A stretch of DNA of 64,000 nucleotides from contig NZ_JBANET010000004.1 of assembly GCF_037026685.1 (NCBI RefSeq), positions 186,001 through 250,000 on the forward strand, written 5' to 3'. How positions within the stretch are numbered: position 1 is the stretch's first letter; each line of letters opens with the position of its first letter. Below the pieces are notes generated by a model. The model saw only the letters and a list, made by a program, of their open reading frames with translations, ran no database searches and had not been told where the DNA came from. This stretch comes from Orrella sp037026685 (GTDB lineage Bacteria > Pseudomonadota > Gammaproteobacteria > Burkholderiales > Burkholderiaceae_B). Shown here in pieces: positions 9,131 through 18,094 of the stretch. The translations under genes were made by a program, and so were the position numbers.

Positions 9131-10000
9131 ATGTCTCTCGCTGCCCTTTCCCTGGTCGTTCTTGCCGCCATCATCCATGCCGGCTGGAACCTCCTGGCCA
9201 AGCGCGCCGCGGCGGTGGGCCCGGTATTCGTGTTTTCGTACGCCTTGTGCTCGGCCGTCCTGTACCTGCCCTGGGCGGCATGGGCGCTGATGGACGGGGA
9301 CATGCGCTGGACCGTGCCCGCGGCGCTGTGCGTATTCGCGAGCGCCGCGCTGCACCTTTTCTACAGCCTGTGCCTGCAACGCGGCTACCAGGTGGCGGAC
9401 CTGTCCGTCGTCTATCCGGTGGCGCGCGGGACCGGGCCGCTGCTCTCTTCGGTGGCCGCCTTCGCGCTGCTGGGCGAGACGCCGCATCTGTCGACCGTCG
9501 CTGGCGTGCTGTGCGTGGTGGCCGGCATCTTTTGCATCGCCACGCAAGGGCAGTGGGCCCGGTTCGCCCAGCCCCAGGCCTGGACGGGGGTGCGCTGGGG
9601 CGCCTGTACGGGTTTGCTGATCGCCTGCTATACGGTGGTCGATGCCTATGGCGTCAAAGTCCTGCTGATCTCGCCCATATTGCTGGACTGGTTCACCAGC
9701 GCCCTGCGTGCCGGCATGCTGGCGCCCTACGTGGCGCGGCAGGGCCGCCGCGGCTGGCAGGCCATGCGCGGCTACTGGCCGCTGGCCTGGGCTATCGGCG
9801 CGCTGGCGCCCTTGTCCTACATTCTCGTGCTGCAGGCCTTGCGCGGCGGCGCGCCGGTCAGCCTGGTGGCGCCGGCGCGCGAGATGTCCATGATGGCGGG
9901 AGCCTTGCTGGGCATGCTGGTGCTGGGCGAGAAGGCCGGGCCTTGGCGTCTGGCCGGCTGCACCATCCTGATCGGCGGAGTGGTCCTGCTGGGCGCTTAG
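9131..10000 (+). CDS. EamA/DMT family transporter
   Basis: A 289-residue membrane protein with about ten hydrophobic segments, beginning MSLAALSLVVLAAIIHAGWNLLAKR, the characteristic first helix of a DMT branch in which HAGWN is conserved. YPVARGTGPLLSS and the C-terminal MGALLGMLVLGEK-like segment support the family. The frame opens upstream at 9062, but the ATG at 9131 places the first helix at the N-terminus. Only distantly similar in pattern to the divergent neighbour at 8051-8944. The substrate cannot be inferred. Confidence 0.85.
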   Translation: MSLAALSLVVLAAIIHAGWNLLAKRAAAVGPVFVFSYALCSAVLYLPWAAWALMDGDMRWTVPAALCVFASAALHLFYSLCLQRGYQVADLSVVYPVARGTGPLLSSVAAFALLGETPHLSTVAGVLCVVAGIFCIATQGQWARFAQPQAWTGVRWGACTGLLIACYTVVDAYGVKVLLISPILLDWFTSALRAGMLAPYVARQGRRGWQAMRGYWPLAWAIGALAPLSYILVLQALRGGAPVSLVAPAREMSMMAGALLGMLVLGEKAGPWRLAGCTILIGGVVLLGA

Positions 10001-10080
10001 CCGCGCCAGCCGCCAGCCGCCAGCCGCGGGGCGGCGCTGTTGCCGGCCCGCAACGGTTGCGCCAGGATAAAAATATATTT

Positions 10081-10099
10081 GGTAATGAGAATGATTGTC
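10081..10099. promoter_or_regulatory. Fur box upstream of siderophore receptor
   Basis: The 19-bp stretch beginning GGTAATGAGAATGATT matches the classical Fur consensus at 15 of 19 positions by eye. It sits in an abruptly AT-rich segment, 133 bp before the start of the TonB-dependent receptor, as expected for iron-repressed uptake genes. Confidence 0.75.
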
Positions 10100-10232
10100 T
10101 TTGTTAATATTTTTCCCTAGACGGCGCCCGTCACGGATCCCGGGGAAACGTGCGGCCGCCATGGGGCTTTCGCCGCCTTTGCCGGCGCGCCTGGCCGGCG
10201 CGCCTTTTTTCCCGCCGCACTTCGGAATCTCC

Positions 10233-12407
10233 ATGAAGAAAAACAAGCTTGTCCTTGCCCTGGCCGCAATCGGGGCGGCCGGCGCCGCGCATGCGCAAGG
10301 CGCCGCGGACACCCCTGGAACCGTCATCCAGATGCAGGCCGTCCGCGTCCAAGCCAGCGCGGATGCGTCCGCCGAAGGCCTGGCCGCGCCGTATGCGGGC
10401 GGGCAGGTCGCTACGGGCGGGCGCATCGGCATCCTGGGCACCCGCGACAACATGGAAACGCCCTTTAGCGTGACCAGCTATACCAACGAGCTCATCCAGG
10501 ACAGGCAGGCGCGCAGCGTGGCCGACGTGCTGCAGAACGATCCGGGCGTGCGCATGGGGCGGGGCTTCGGCAATTTCCAGGAAACCTACTTCATCCGCGG
10601 GTTCATCCTCTATTCCGACGACATCGCCTACAACGGCCTGTACGGGATGCTGCCGCGCCAATACATCGCCAGCGAGTTCTTCGAGCGTGTCGAGGTGCTG
10701 CGCGGGGCCTCCACCTTCCTGAGCGGCGCGGCGCCCGCCGGCACGACCACGGGCGGCGCCATCAATCTCGTGCCCAAGCGCGCCCCGAACGAGCCGCTGA
10801 CGCGTGTGACGGCCGGCGCGGGCAGCGGCGGGCAGGCGTCGCTGTCCACGGACGTGGCGCGCCGCTACAACGAGGATCGTTTCGGCATCCGCTTCAATGC
10901 CGTTGCGCGCGGCGGCGACACTGCCGTGGACGACGAAAGCTCGCGCCTGGGCGCGGGCCTGCTCGGGCTGGATTGGCGCGGCGAGAACGTGCGCCTGTCG
11001 GCCGACATCGGCTGGCAGGACAACCGGCTCAAGCGCACCCGCCCCAGTGTCCGCGTCTCGGGGCTGGACACCTTGCCCGACGCGCCCAAGGCCAGTTCGA
11101 ACTGGGCGCAGTCCTGGACGCATTCGAATGAACGCGACACCTTCGCCACCTTGCGCGGCGAGTACGACTTCAACGACCGTATCACGGGCTGGGCGGCCTT
11201 CGGCGTGCGCGACAGCAAGGAAGACAACCTGCTGGCCGGCTTGAGCCTGACGGACGGGCGCACCGGGGACGGCACGAGCTATCGTTTCGACAACGTCCGG
11301 GAAGAACTGGTGCATACCGGCGAGGTTGGCTTGCGGGCCAAGGCCCGCACCGGCGCGGTGGGACATGAGTTCGTCGTTTCGGCCAACTACTACGATCACC
11401 GTGAAAAGAACGCGGCGGGTATGACTGCCAGCCTCGCCACCAATCTCTACGAGCCGGTCAGCTATGCCAAGTCTGATTTCGGGCCCTTTACCTGGGCTGG
11501 CGGAGACCTGGACGATCCCGGCTTGCTGGGGCGCACGCGCACGCGCAGCTTTGCGCTGGGCGACACGATGTCGTTCGTCGACGAGCGGGTGCTGCTGACG
11601 CTGGGCCTGCGCCACCAGCGCATCGCCACGCGCAGCTACAACTACAGCGCCGACCAGCTCACCGACAGCTATGCCGCCAGCCGCAATTCCCCGGCGGCCG
11701 GCCTGGTGTTCAAGATCGATCCCCGTTTCTCGGTCTACGCCAACTACATCGAGAACCTGGTCAAGGGGGCGACCGCGCCGAGCGACGCGATCAACGCCGG
11801 CACCACGCTCAAGCCCTACGTCTCGCGCCAGAAGGAAATCGGCCTGAAGTACGACGGCGGCTCGCTGGGCGCGGGCCTGGCCTTGTTCTCGACCAACAGG
11901 AAAAGCGGCCAGATGGACGAGAACGACTTCTTCTCGGCTTCCGGCGAAGACCGCCATCAGGGCGCAGAGTTGACCGTGTTCGGCGAGGCCGCGCGCAACG
12001 TCCGGGTATTGGGCGGGGTGACATGGCTGGATGCCAAGCGGCGCGACACGGGCACCGAGGGCCTGGACGGCAAGCGGGTCATCGGCGTGCCGCGCTGGCA
12101 GGCCAACCTGGGCGCCGAGTGGGACATCCCCGGCGTGGACGGCCTGACGGTGGACGGCCGCCTGGTCTATACCGGTTCGTCCTATGCCGACGCGGCCAAT
12201 ACGCTGCGCGTGCCCAGCTGGACCCGCTTCGATGCCGGCCTGCGCTACGTGACCGACGTGGCCGATCGCCTGGTGGTACTGCGCGCCCGGGTCGAGAACA
12301 TCGCCAACCGCGACTATTGGGCCACGGTGGGCGGCTACCCCGGCCAGGGCCACCTGACCCTGGGCACGCCGCGCACCTTCTGGCTCAGCGCCAGCATGGA
12401 GTTTTGA
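10233..12407 (+). CDS. TonB-dependent siderophore receptor
   Basis: A 724-residue outer-membrane receptor. A signal peptide (MKKNKLVLALAAIGAAGAAHAQ) precedes a TonB-box-like VIQMQAVRVQA. The plug domain follows (about residues 65-180: FSVTSYTNELIQDRQ, VADVLQNDPGVR, YFIRGF, FERVEVLRGAS) and then the beta-barrel, ending in a terminal phenylalanine (SASMEF) typical of outer-membrane proteins. It belongs to the ferric-siderophore (TIGR01783-like) group. A Fur box lies upstream, so expression should rise under iron starvation. Bordetella carry many bfr receptors; I cannot tell which one this is, or its ligand. Confidence 0.93.
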   Translation: MKKNKLVLALAAIGAAGAAHAQGAADTPGTVIQMQAVRVQASADASAEGLAAPYAGGQVATGGRIGILGTRDNMETPFSVTSYTNELIQDRQARSVADVLQNDPGVRMGRGFGNFQETYFIRGFILYSDDIAYNGLYGMLPRQYIASEFFERVEVLRGASTFLSGAAPAGTTTGGAINLVPKRAPNEPLTRVTAGAGSGGQASLSTDVARRYNEDRFGIRFNAVARGGDTAVDDESSRLGAGLLGLDWRGENVRLSADIGWQDNRLKRTRPSVRVSGLDTLPDAPKASSNWAQSWTHSNERDTFATLRGEYDFNDRITGWAAFGVRDSKEDNLLAGLSLTDGRTGDGTSYRFDNVREELVHTGEVGLRAKARTGAVGHEFVVSANYYDHREKNAAGMTASLATNLYEPVSYAKSDFGPFTWAGGDLDDPGLLGRTRTRSFALGDTMSFVDERVLLTLGLRHQRIATRSYNYSADQLTDSYAASRNSPAAGLVFKIDPRFSVYANYIENLVKGATAPSDAINAGTTLKPYVSRQKEIGLKYDGGSLGAGLALFSTNRKSGQMDENDFFSASGEDRHQGAELTVFGEAARNVRVLGGVTWLDAKRRDTGTEGLDGKRVIGVPRWQANLGAEWDIPGVDGLTVDGRLVYTGSSYADAANTLRVPSWTRFDAGLRYVTDVADRLVVLRARVENIANRDYWATVGGYPGQGHLTLGTPRTFWLSASMEF

Positions 12408-12432
12408 GCGACCTTCCCATCGCGTAGCCGTT

Positions 12433-12472
12433 CCCATGCGGGTGGCCCTGCGTTGCCAGGGCACCGCATGGG
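12433..12472. terminator. Intergenic hairpin between convergent genes
   Basis: Inverted repeat CCCATGCGG/CCGCATGGG (9 bp) enclosing a further GCCCTG/CAGGGC pairing, located in the 119-bp gap between the receptor gene and the convergent Bug gene. It lacks a T-run, so its role as a two-way terminator is uncertain. Confidence 0.45.
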
Positions 12473-12526
12473 GATCCGGCCGCCGGCAGAGCCCCCGCCC
12501 AAGCACGCCGAAGCGCTGGACGCGCG

Positions 12527-13555
12527 CTATTGCACCTGTACGTTGGCGCTCTTGACCACGCCGGCCCAGGTTTCGTGTTCCTGCCGGATCAGGGCATCGA
12601 GCTCGGCGGGGGGCAGGTAGCGCAGCTCGGCGCCCTGCTTGCCCAGCTGCTGCTGGAGTTCGGGCTGGGCCAGCACCTTTTGCAGCGCGGCGCTGAAAAT
12701 GTCGATGGCGGCCTGTGGCGTGCCCTTGGGCGCGGAAAAGCCGAACCAGTTGTCGGCCTCGAAGCCCGGCACGCCGCTTTCGGCCACCGTGGGCACGTCA
12801 GGCAGCAGGCTCACGCGCCGGCTGGAAGCCACCGCCAGATACCGCAGCTTGCCGCCTTGCACCAGCGGCATCGAGCCGGGAATGCTGTCGAACATCATGG
12901 CCGCGCTGCCGTTGACCAGCTCGGGCAGCGCCTGCGAGCTGCCTTTGTAGGGAATGTGCAGGGCCTGGGTGCCGGTCTTGAGCAGGAACAGCTCGGATTC
13001 CAGGTGCGACAGCGTGCCGGTGCCCTGCGAGGCGAAGTTATGCTTGCCGGGGGCCTGCTTCAGGTACTCGACCAGGCCGGCCAGGTCCTTGACCGGCAGG
13101 CCGGCTGGCACGACCAATGCGTGCGGGACCGCGCCCACGCCGCCGACCGGCTCGAAGTCCTCGATCAGGCTGGCCGGCTGCTTGGCATAGACCGAGGCCG
13201 CGATGGCCTGGTTGGTGATGGCGGCCAGGTACATGGTGTAGCCGTCCGCCGGCGCCTTGGCGGCGGCGGCCAGCCCGATGGCCCCGCCTGCGCCGGGGCG
13301 GTTCTCCACCACGATGGGCTGGCCCAGTTCCTTGGACAGGGCCGCGCCCACGGCCCGCGCCAGCACGTCGGTGGCCCCGGCCGGCGGGAAGGAGATGATG
13401 ACCTGGACGGCCTTCTCCGGGTAGGCGGCGTGGCTGGCCAGCGGCGCGGCAGCCAGCGCGGCGGCGCCGGCCAGCAGGCCGGCCCAGCGGCGCAGGCCGC
13501 TCAGGCAAAGGGTGCGCGACGGCGCGGGAAGTGCGAGAGACGTTGCGTGCTGCAT
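12527..13555 (-). CDS. Bug family periplasmic solute-binding protein
   Basis: A 342-residue exported receptor of the tripartite tricarboxylate transporter family. The signal peptide includes RRWAGLLAGAAALAAAPLASHA. The mature protein starts AYPEKAVQVIISFPPAGATDVLAR and has VVENRPGAGGAIGL, both family signatures. The ATG at 13555 starts MQHATSLALP; the open frame upstream lacks export features. The gene lies 253 bp downstream of acnB on the same strand but is separated from it by a terminator, so it is an independent unit. No transporter membrane subunits are near. The ligand is unknown. Confidence 0.9.
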   Translation of the reverse strand: MQHATSLALPAPSRTLCLSGLRRWAGLLAGAAALAAAPLASHAAYPEKAVQVIISFPPAGATDVLARAVGAALSKELGQPIVVENRPGAGGAIGLAAAAKAPADGYTMYLAAITNQAIAASVYAKQPASLIEDFEPVGGVGAVPHALVVPAGLPVKDLAGLVEYLKQAPGKHNFASQGTGTLSHLESELFLLKTGTQALHIPYKGSSQALPELVNGSAAMMFDSIPGSMPLVQGGKLRYLAVASSRRVSLLPDVPTVAESGVPGFEADNWFGFSAPKGTPQAAIDIFSAALQKVLAQPELQQQLGKQGAELRYLPPAELDALIRQEHETWAGVVKSANVQVQ

Positions 13556-13720
13556 GAGGAAACCCTGGTGGTTGTCTGGCGAGAGGGCGGCACGGGGCCG
13601 CGACGGGCGTTCTGAAGCAAGACACGTGCCAGCCTGCCAGGCCCTCTTGGCTACAAGAGCCTGCGCAAGATCATCGCAATTTTGCACCCAAACGGTGCCC
13701 GCCGGCCCACGGCGGGGCGG

Positions 13721-13760
13721 CAAAACAAAACCCCGGCGGGCCGCCTGGCCCAGCCGGGGT
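13721..13760 (-). terminator. Rho-independent terminator of acnB
   Basis: On the complement strand ACCCCGGC pairs with GCCGGGGT (8 bp) across a 15-nt loop, followed by TTTGTTTTG. It lies about 50 bp after the acnB stop codon. Confidence 0.8.
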
Positions 13761-13808
13761 ATATCGGCCCCGGCGCCGCGAGGGCGCCGGGATCCAAGCG
13801 CGTGCCGC

Positions 13809-16400
13809 CTACACCTGCACGGTGTCGGCCACGTCCTTGTAGTCCTCGATCTTGTCGAAGTTCAGGTACTGGTAGATCTGCTCGCCGCTCTGGTTGATCA
13901 CGCCCATGTCGGCCAGGTATTCCTGCTTGGTCGGGATGCGGCCCAGCTTCGAGCAGATGGCGGCCAGTTCGGCCGAGCCCAGGTAGACGTTGGTGTTCTT
14001 GCCCAGGCGGTTGGGGAAGTTGCGGGTGCTGGTGGACATCACCGTGGCGCCCTCGCGCACCTGCGCCTGGTTGCCCATGCACAGCGAGCAGCCCGGCATT
14101 TCGGTGCGCGCGCCAGCCGTGCCGAACACGCCGTAGTGGCCTTCCTCGGTCAGCTGCGCGGCATCCATCTTGGTGGGCGGGGCCACCCACAGCTTGACCG
14201 GGATGTCGCGCTTGCCTTCGAGCAGCTTGGACGCCGCGCGGAAGTGCCCGATGTTGGTCATGCAGCTGCCGATGAACACCTCGTCGATCTTGGCGCCGGC
14301 CACGTCCGACAGCGTCTTGACGTCGTCCGGATCGTTGGGGCAGGCCACGATGGGCTCGTGCACGTCGGCCAGGTCGATCTCGATGACGGCGGCGTATTCG
14401 GCGTCGGCATCGGGCTCGAGCAGCTTGGGATCGGCCAGCCAGGCCTCCATGGCCTTGATGCGGCGCGCCAGCGAGCGCTCGTCCTGGTAGCCGTTGGCGA
14501 TCATCCACTTGAGCATCACGATGTTGCTGTTGATGTACTCGATGATCGGTTCCTTGTTCAGGCGCACCGTGCAGCCGGCGGCCGAGCGTTCGGCCGAGGC
14601 GTCCGACAGTTCGAAAGCCTGTTCCACCTTCAGGTCGGGCAGGCCTTCGATCTCCAGGATCCGGCCCGAGAAGATGTTCTTCTTGCCCTGCTTGGCCACG
14701 GTCAGCAGGCCCTGCTTGATGGCGTAGTAGGGGATGGCGTTGACCAGGTCGCGCAGCGTCACGCCCGGCTGCATCTTGCCCTTGAACCGCACCAGCACCG
14801 ATTCGGGCATGTCCAGCGGCATCACGCCCGTGGCCGCGGCAAAGGCGACCAGGCCCGAGCCGGCCGGGAACGAGATGCCGATCGGAAAGCGCGTATGCGA
14901 ATCGCCGCCGGTGCCCACCGTGTCGGGCAGCAGCATGCGGTTGAGCCAGGAGTGGATCACGCCGTCGCCCGGACGCAGCGAGATGCCGCCGCGCGTGCTG
15001 ATGAACTCGGGCAGGGTGTGGTGCGTCTTGACGTCCACGGGCTTGGGATAGGCGGCGGTATGGCAGAACGACTGCATCACCAGGTCGGCCGAGAAGCCCA
15101 GGCAGGCCAGGTCCTTGAGTTCGTCGCGGGTCATGGGGCCGGTGGTGTCCTGGCTGCCCACCGAGGTCATCTTCGGCTCGCAGTAGGTGCCGGGGCGGAT
15201 GCCCTGGCCCTCGGGCAGGCCGCAGGCGCGCCCGACCATCTTTTGCGCCAGGCTGAAGCCGCGGCCCGAGTCGGCCGGGTTCTTGGGCAGGCGGAACAGC
15301 GTCGAGGGCGGCAGGCCCAGCGCTTCGCGCGCCTTGGCGGTCAGCCCGCGGCCGATGATCAGCGGGATGCGTCCGCCGGCGCGGACCTCATCGAACAGCA
15401 CCTCGGACTTGACCTGGAATTCGGCGATGACCTTGCCGTCCTTGAGCGCCTTGCCCTCGTAGGGGCGCAGCTCGATCACGTCGCCCATCTCCATCTGCGA
15501 GACGTCCAGCTCGATGGGCAGGGCGCCGGCATCCTCCATGGTGTTGTAGAAGATCGGGGCGATCTTGCCGCCCAGGCACACGCCGCCGAAACGTTTGTTC
15601 GGCACGAAGGGGATGTCCTGGCCGGTGAACCACAGCACCGAATTGGTGGCCGATTTGCGCGAGGAGCCGGTGCCCACCACGTCGCCCACGTAGGCCACCA
15701 GATGGCCCTTTTCCTTCAGCTCGTTGATGAACTGCACGGGGCCGCGCTTGCCGTCTTCCTCGGGCACGAAGGCAGCGCCTTCACGCTTGTTCTTGAGCAT
15801 GGCCAGCGCATGCATGGGAATGTCCGGGCGCGTGGTGGCGTCGGGGGCCGGAGACAGGTCATCGGTGTTGGTCTCGCCCGGCACCTTGAAGACGGTGATG
15901 GTCAGGCTCTCGGGCACCTCGGGGCGGCTGGTGAACCACTCGGCCTCGGCCCAGCTTTGCAGCACGGCGCGCGCGTTGGCATTGCCCTGGTCGGCTTTTT
16001 CCTTGACGTCGTGGAAGGCGTCGAACATCAGCAGCGTGGTCTTGAGCGCACCGGCGGCGATGGCGCCCACTTCGGCGTCGTCCAGCAACTCGATCAGCGG
16101 CCCGATGTTGTAGCCGCCCAGCATGGTGCCCAGCAGCTCGGTGGCGCGGGCGCGGCTGATCAGCGCACACGGTTCCTTGCCCAGGGCCACCGCGGCCAGG
16201 AAGGAAGCCTTGACCTTGGCGGCGTCGTCCACGCCGGCCGGCACGCGATGGGTCAGCAGCTCGACCAGCGTCTGCTCCTCGCCCTGGGGCGGGTTCTTGA
16301 TCAGATCGATCAGTTCGGCGGTCTGCTTGGCAGACAGGGGCAAGGGCGGGATGCCCAGGGCTGCGCGTTCGGCAACGTGTTGGCGGTAGGTTTCCAGCAT
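13809..16400 (-). CDS. acnB: Aconitate hydratase B
   Basis: An 863-residue enzyme of the AcnB type, with the HEAT-like domain first (MLETYRQHVAERAALGIPPLPL) and the swivel domain (GTGSSRKSATNSVLW) preceding the catalytic domains. The iron-sulfur cysteines are visible in GSCMTNIGHFRAA and CSLCMGNQAQV near the C-terminus. AcnB serves the TCA cycle and can also hydrate 2-methyl-cis-aconitate in the methylcitrate cycle, relevant because prpBCD lie 2.5-6 kb away without acnD or prpF. The shared palindromic site lies 80 bp before its ATG. Length fits the family (about 860). Confidence 0.97.
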   Translation of the reverse strand: MLETYRQHVAERAALGIPPLPLSAKQTAELIDLIKNPPQGEEQTLVELLTHRVPAGVDDAAKVKASFLAAVALGKEPCALISRARATELLGTMLGGYNIGPLIELLDDAEVGAIAAGALKTTLLMFDAFHDVKEKADQGNANARAVLQSWAEAEWFTSRPEVPESLTITVFKVPGETNTDDLSPAPDATTRPDIPMHALAMLKNKREGAAFVPEEDGKRGPVQFINELKEKGHLVAYVGDVVGTGSSRKSATNSVLWFTGQDIPFVPNKRFGGVCLGGKIAPIFYNTMEDAGALPIELDVSQMEMGDVIELRPYEGKALKDGKVIAEFQVKSEVLFDEVRAGGRIPLIIGRGLTAKAREALGLPPSTLFRLPKNPADSGRGFSLAQKMVGRACGLPEGQGIRPGTYCEPKMTSVGSQDTTGPMTRDELKDLACLGFSADLVMQSFCHTAAYPKPVDVKTHHTLPEFISTRGGISLRPGDGVIHSWLNRMLLPDTVGTGGDSHTRFPIGISFPAGSGLVAFAAATGVMPLDMPESVLVRFKGKMQPGVTLRDLVNAIPYYAIKQGLLTVAKQGKKNIFSGRILEIEGLPDLKVEQAFELSDASAERSAAGCTVRLNKEPIIEYINSNIVMLKWMIANGYQDERSLARRIKAMEAWLADPKLLEPDADAEYAAVIEIDLADVHEPIVACPNDPDDVKTLSDVAGAKIDEVFIGSCMTNIGHFRAASKLLEGKRDIPVKLWVAPPTKMDAAQLTEEGHYGVFGTAGARTEMPGCSLCMGNQAQVREGATVMSTSTRNFPNRLGKNTNVYLGSAELAAICSKLGRIPTKQEYLADMGVINQSGEQIYQYLNFDKIEDYKDVADTVQV

Positions 16401-16449
16401 GGAGGCGGGCCTGCTTAAGGTCGGGTTGGTCGAAGGGTTATGGCGGGCG

Positions 16450-16455
16450 ATTGTA
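16450..16455 (-). promoter_or_regulatory. Candidate -10 box of acnB
   Basis: TACAAT on the complement strand, 25 bp from the palindromic site at 16481-16501. A TTGCCG at 16471-16476 could be a -35 with a short 15-bp spacer. By-eye prediction; the resemblance to the acnA arrangement is the main support. Confidence 0.45.
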
Positions 16456-16480
16456 CGGTAAGCAGGGCGGGGCGGCAATA

Positions 16481-16501
16481 GTCTTATATCTTATATAAGA
16501 C
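16481..16501. promoter_or_regulatory. Shared TCA-gene operator, copy B (acnB / small lipoprotein)
   Basis: Perfect inverted repeat: 9-bp arms GTCTTATAT and ATATAAGAC around CTT. The 21 bases are identical to the site between mdh and the GntR gene. It lies 80 bp from the acnB start and 88 bp from the divergent lipoprotein start, so it could act on both. Confidence 0.8.
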
Positions 16502-16589
16502 ATGCGGAACCGCCGCCGGTCCCACTCGTTCCGGAAGCGGGCGGCAAAAGGCCTATCATTGTCTGCGCAACGACTTCGGGAGTATCGAG

Positions 16590-16742
16590 ATGAAGCATCA
16601 CACCCTTGCCGCCCTCGTGCTGGCCTGTCTCATGCTGGGGGGCTGCGCGGTCCACACCCGCGATGCCTCGGTGGTTGTCGACCCCTACGGGATCGACCGC
16701 GGCTTTTGCCCGCCAGGCCAGGCCAAGAAGGGCAACTGCTGA
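16590..16742 (+). CDS. Small lipoprotein (50 residues)
   Basis: A short gene starting at an ATG with GGGAG about nine bases upstream. The product has a lipoprotein signal peptide (MKHHTLAALVLACLMLGGC) with the lipobox LGGC and acylation cysteine C19. The mature peptide is about 32 residues and ends GFCPPGQAKKGNC, a cysteine-bracketed PPGQAKKG tail that I recall from other small proteobacterial lipoproteins of unknown role. It is divergent from acnB and shares the intergenic region containing the palindromic site. No function can be assigned. Confidence 0.8.
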   Translation: MKHHTLAALVLACLMLGGCAVHTRDASVVVDPYGIDRGFCPPGQAKKGNC

Positions 16743-16778
16743 ACGGATGGGGCGGCGCGCCCCGGCCGCGCCCGGCGT

Positions 16779-17183
16779 TCAGGCCATGTCCCCGTCCACG
16801 TAGAACCAGCGCCCCTCGCGCCGCACGAAGCGGCTGGTCTCGTGCATCCGGTGCGCGCGTCCGTGCAGGCGGCTGCGCGCCACGAACTCCACCACGGCAT
16901 GGTCCTCGTCCTGCCGCTCATGGCGCTTGATCGCCAGTCCCAGCCATTTCAGGCCGGGCGGGTTGGGCGCGACCGCCGGTGGGCGGGTGGCCGGATCCCA
17001 GGTCTGCAGCAGGTAGTCCAGCTCGTCGAGCACATAGGCGCTGTAGCGCGAGCGCATCAGCGCCTGCGCGTCGGGGGCGGCCAGCCGCTGCGGACCGTGG
17101 TGCCAGCGGCCGCAACATGCGCCATAGGCAAGCGCGCTGCCGCAGGGGCAGGGCATGGAGAAGGAAAGGGGCTCGCTGTCCAT
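16779..17183 (-). CDS. YchJ family protein with N-terminal SEC-C zinc motif
   Basis: A 134-residue protein of the YchJ/UPF0225 family. The N-terminal PCPCGSALAYGACCGRWH is a SEC-C zinc-binding motif, followed by LMRSRYSAYV, typical of this family, and an NTF2-like domain (DYLLQTWDP, VEFVARSRLHG, GRWFYVDGD). The family is soluble and of unknown biochemical role. It is convergent with the small lipoprotein gene, 36 bp apart, and divergent from the TauE gene. No regulatory element is evident. Confidence 0.88.
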   Translation of the reverse strand: MDSEPLSFSMPCPCGSALAYGACCGRWHHGPQRLAAPDAQALMRSRYSAYVLDELDYLLQTWDPATRPPAVAPNPPGLKWLGLAIKRHERQDEDHAVVEFVARSRLHGRAHRMHETSRFVRREGRWFYVDGDMA

Positions 17184-17308
17184 ATTTCAAAATAGGCGTA
17201 GTATCCAGTCTTTTAATAACTAGAAGATTGGGCCGACGGCCCGTGTGCCATGCGCCAGCCCGGCCGTGCCGGGGCCGATACCGGCGTGCGCGGCACGAAG
17301 GTAGCCCG

Positions 17309-18070
17309 ATGAGCCTGCTGGATCACGTTATCTTTCTGTTGTGCGTTGCCCTGGCCACCGGCGCGCAGACGCTGACCGGCTTTGCCTTCGGCCTGGTGCT
17401 GCTGGGCCTGACCAGCGTGCTGGCAATTGCGCCGCTGGTCGAAGTCACCAACGTCATCAGCATATTGGTGCTGGCCAACCTGGCCGCGCTTTTTGCCCGC
17501 CGCCGGCCCGTGCTGGCCAAGCCGCAGCTGCTGCCCGCCGTGGCGGCCAGTTTGCTGTGCGTGCCCTTGGGCGTGTGGCTGCTGCACCGTTTCAGCGCCG
17601 ATGCCGCGATGGCGCTGCAGATGCTGCTGGGCGCGACCATCCTGGGCTGCGCCCTGCTGCTGGGGGCCCGCTCCCGGCCTTTCGCACAGGTCTCGGGGGC
17701 CGGGCCCTTCGCGGCGGTGGGCGCGCTCTCGGGCGTGCTCGGTGGCCTGTTTTCGGCCTCCGGCCCGCCCATCGTCTACCTGTTCTATCGCCAGCCCCTG
17801 CCGCTGGACACCATCCGCCATTCGCTGGTCGTGCTGTTTGCGGCCAATTCCTTGTGGCGCCTGCTGCTGATGGTCAAGGACGGCGCCTTCACGCTCACCA
17901 CCGTCTGGATGAGCCTGCAGGCCATTCCGGTGGTGATCGCCACGACCTGGCTGGTACAGCGCTACGGCCCCATCCAGTCGGTGCGCCTGGTCCGGCGCCT
18001 GGTCCTGCTGCTGCTGGCGGCGGCCGGCCTGGGGCTGTTGGGCCAGGGCGCGGCCGGCTTCTTGCGCTAG
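17309..18070 (+). CDS. TauE/SafE family membrane transporter
   Basis: A 253-residue membrane protein with about eight hydrophobic segments. TGAQTLTGFAFGLVLLG near the start and GVLGGLFSASGPPIVYLF near the middle are the two halves of the TauE/SafE (DUF81) repeat. Family members export or import organosulfur compounds and other small anions. The ATG at 17309 begins MSLLDHVIFLLCVAL. The gene is isolated between YchJ and the GNAT gene, giving no clue to the substrate. Confidence 0.85.
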   Translation: MSLLDHVIFLLCVALATGAQTLTGFAFGLVLLGLTSVLAIAPLVEVTNVISILVLANLAALFARRRPVLAKPQLLPAVAASLLCVPLGVWLLHRFSADAAMALQMLLGATILGCALLLGARSRPFAQVSGAGPFAAVGALSGVLGGLFSASGPPIVYLFYRQPLPLDTIRHSLVVLFAANSLWRLLLMVKDGAFTLTTVWMSLQAIPVVIATTWLVQRYGPIQSVRLVRRLVLLLLAAAGLGLLGQGAAGFLR

Positions 18071-18094
18071 CGCGCCGCGCAAGCCTGTCCGCCC

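Noticed and set aside
13512..16418. A 968-codon plus-strand open frame across acnB
   Set aside because: Antisense shadow of acnB with the same composition artefact; no RBS and no conserved motif.
17208..17227. TCTTTTAATAACTAGAAGA-like imperfect inverted repeat before ychJ/tauE as a possible further operator copy
   Set aside because: Only the outer TCTT/AAGA agree with the shared palindrome; the TTATAT core is absent.
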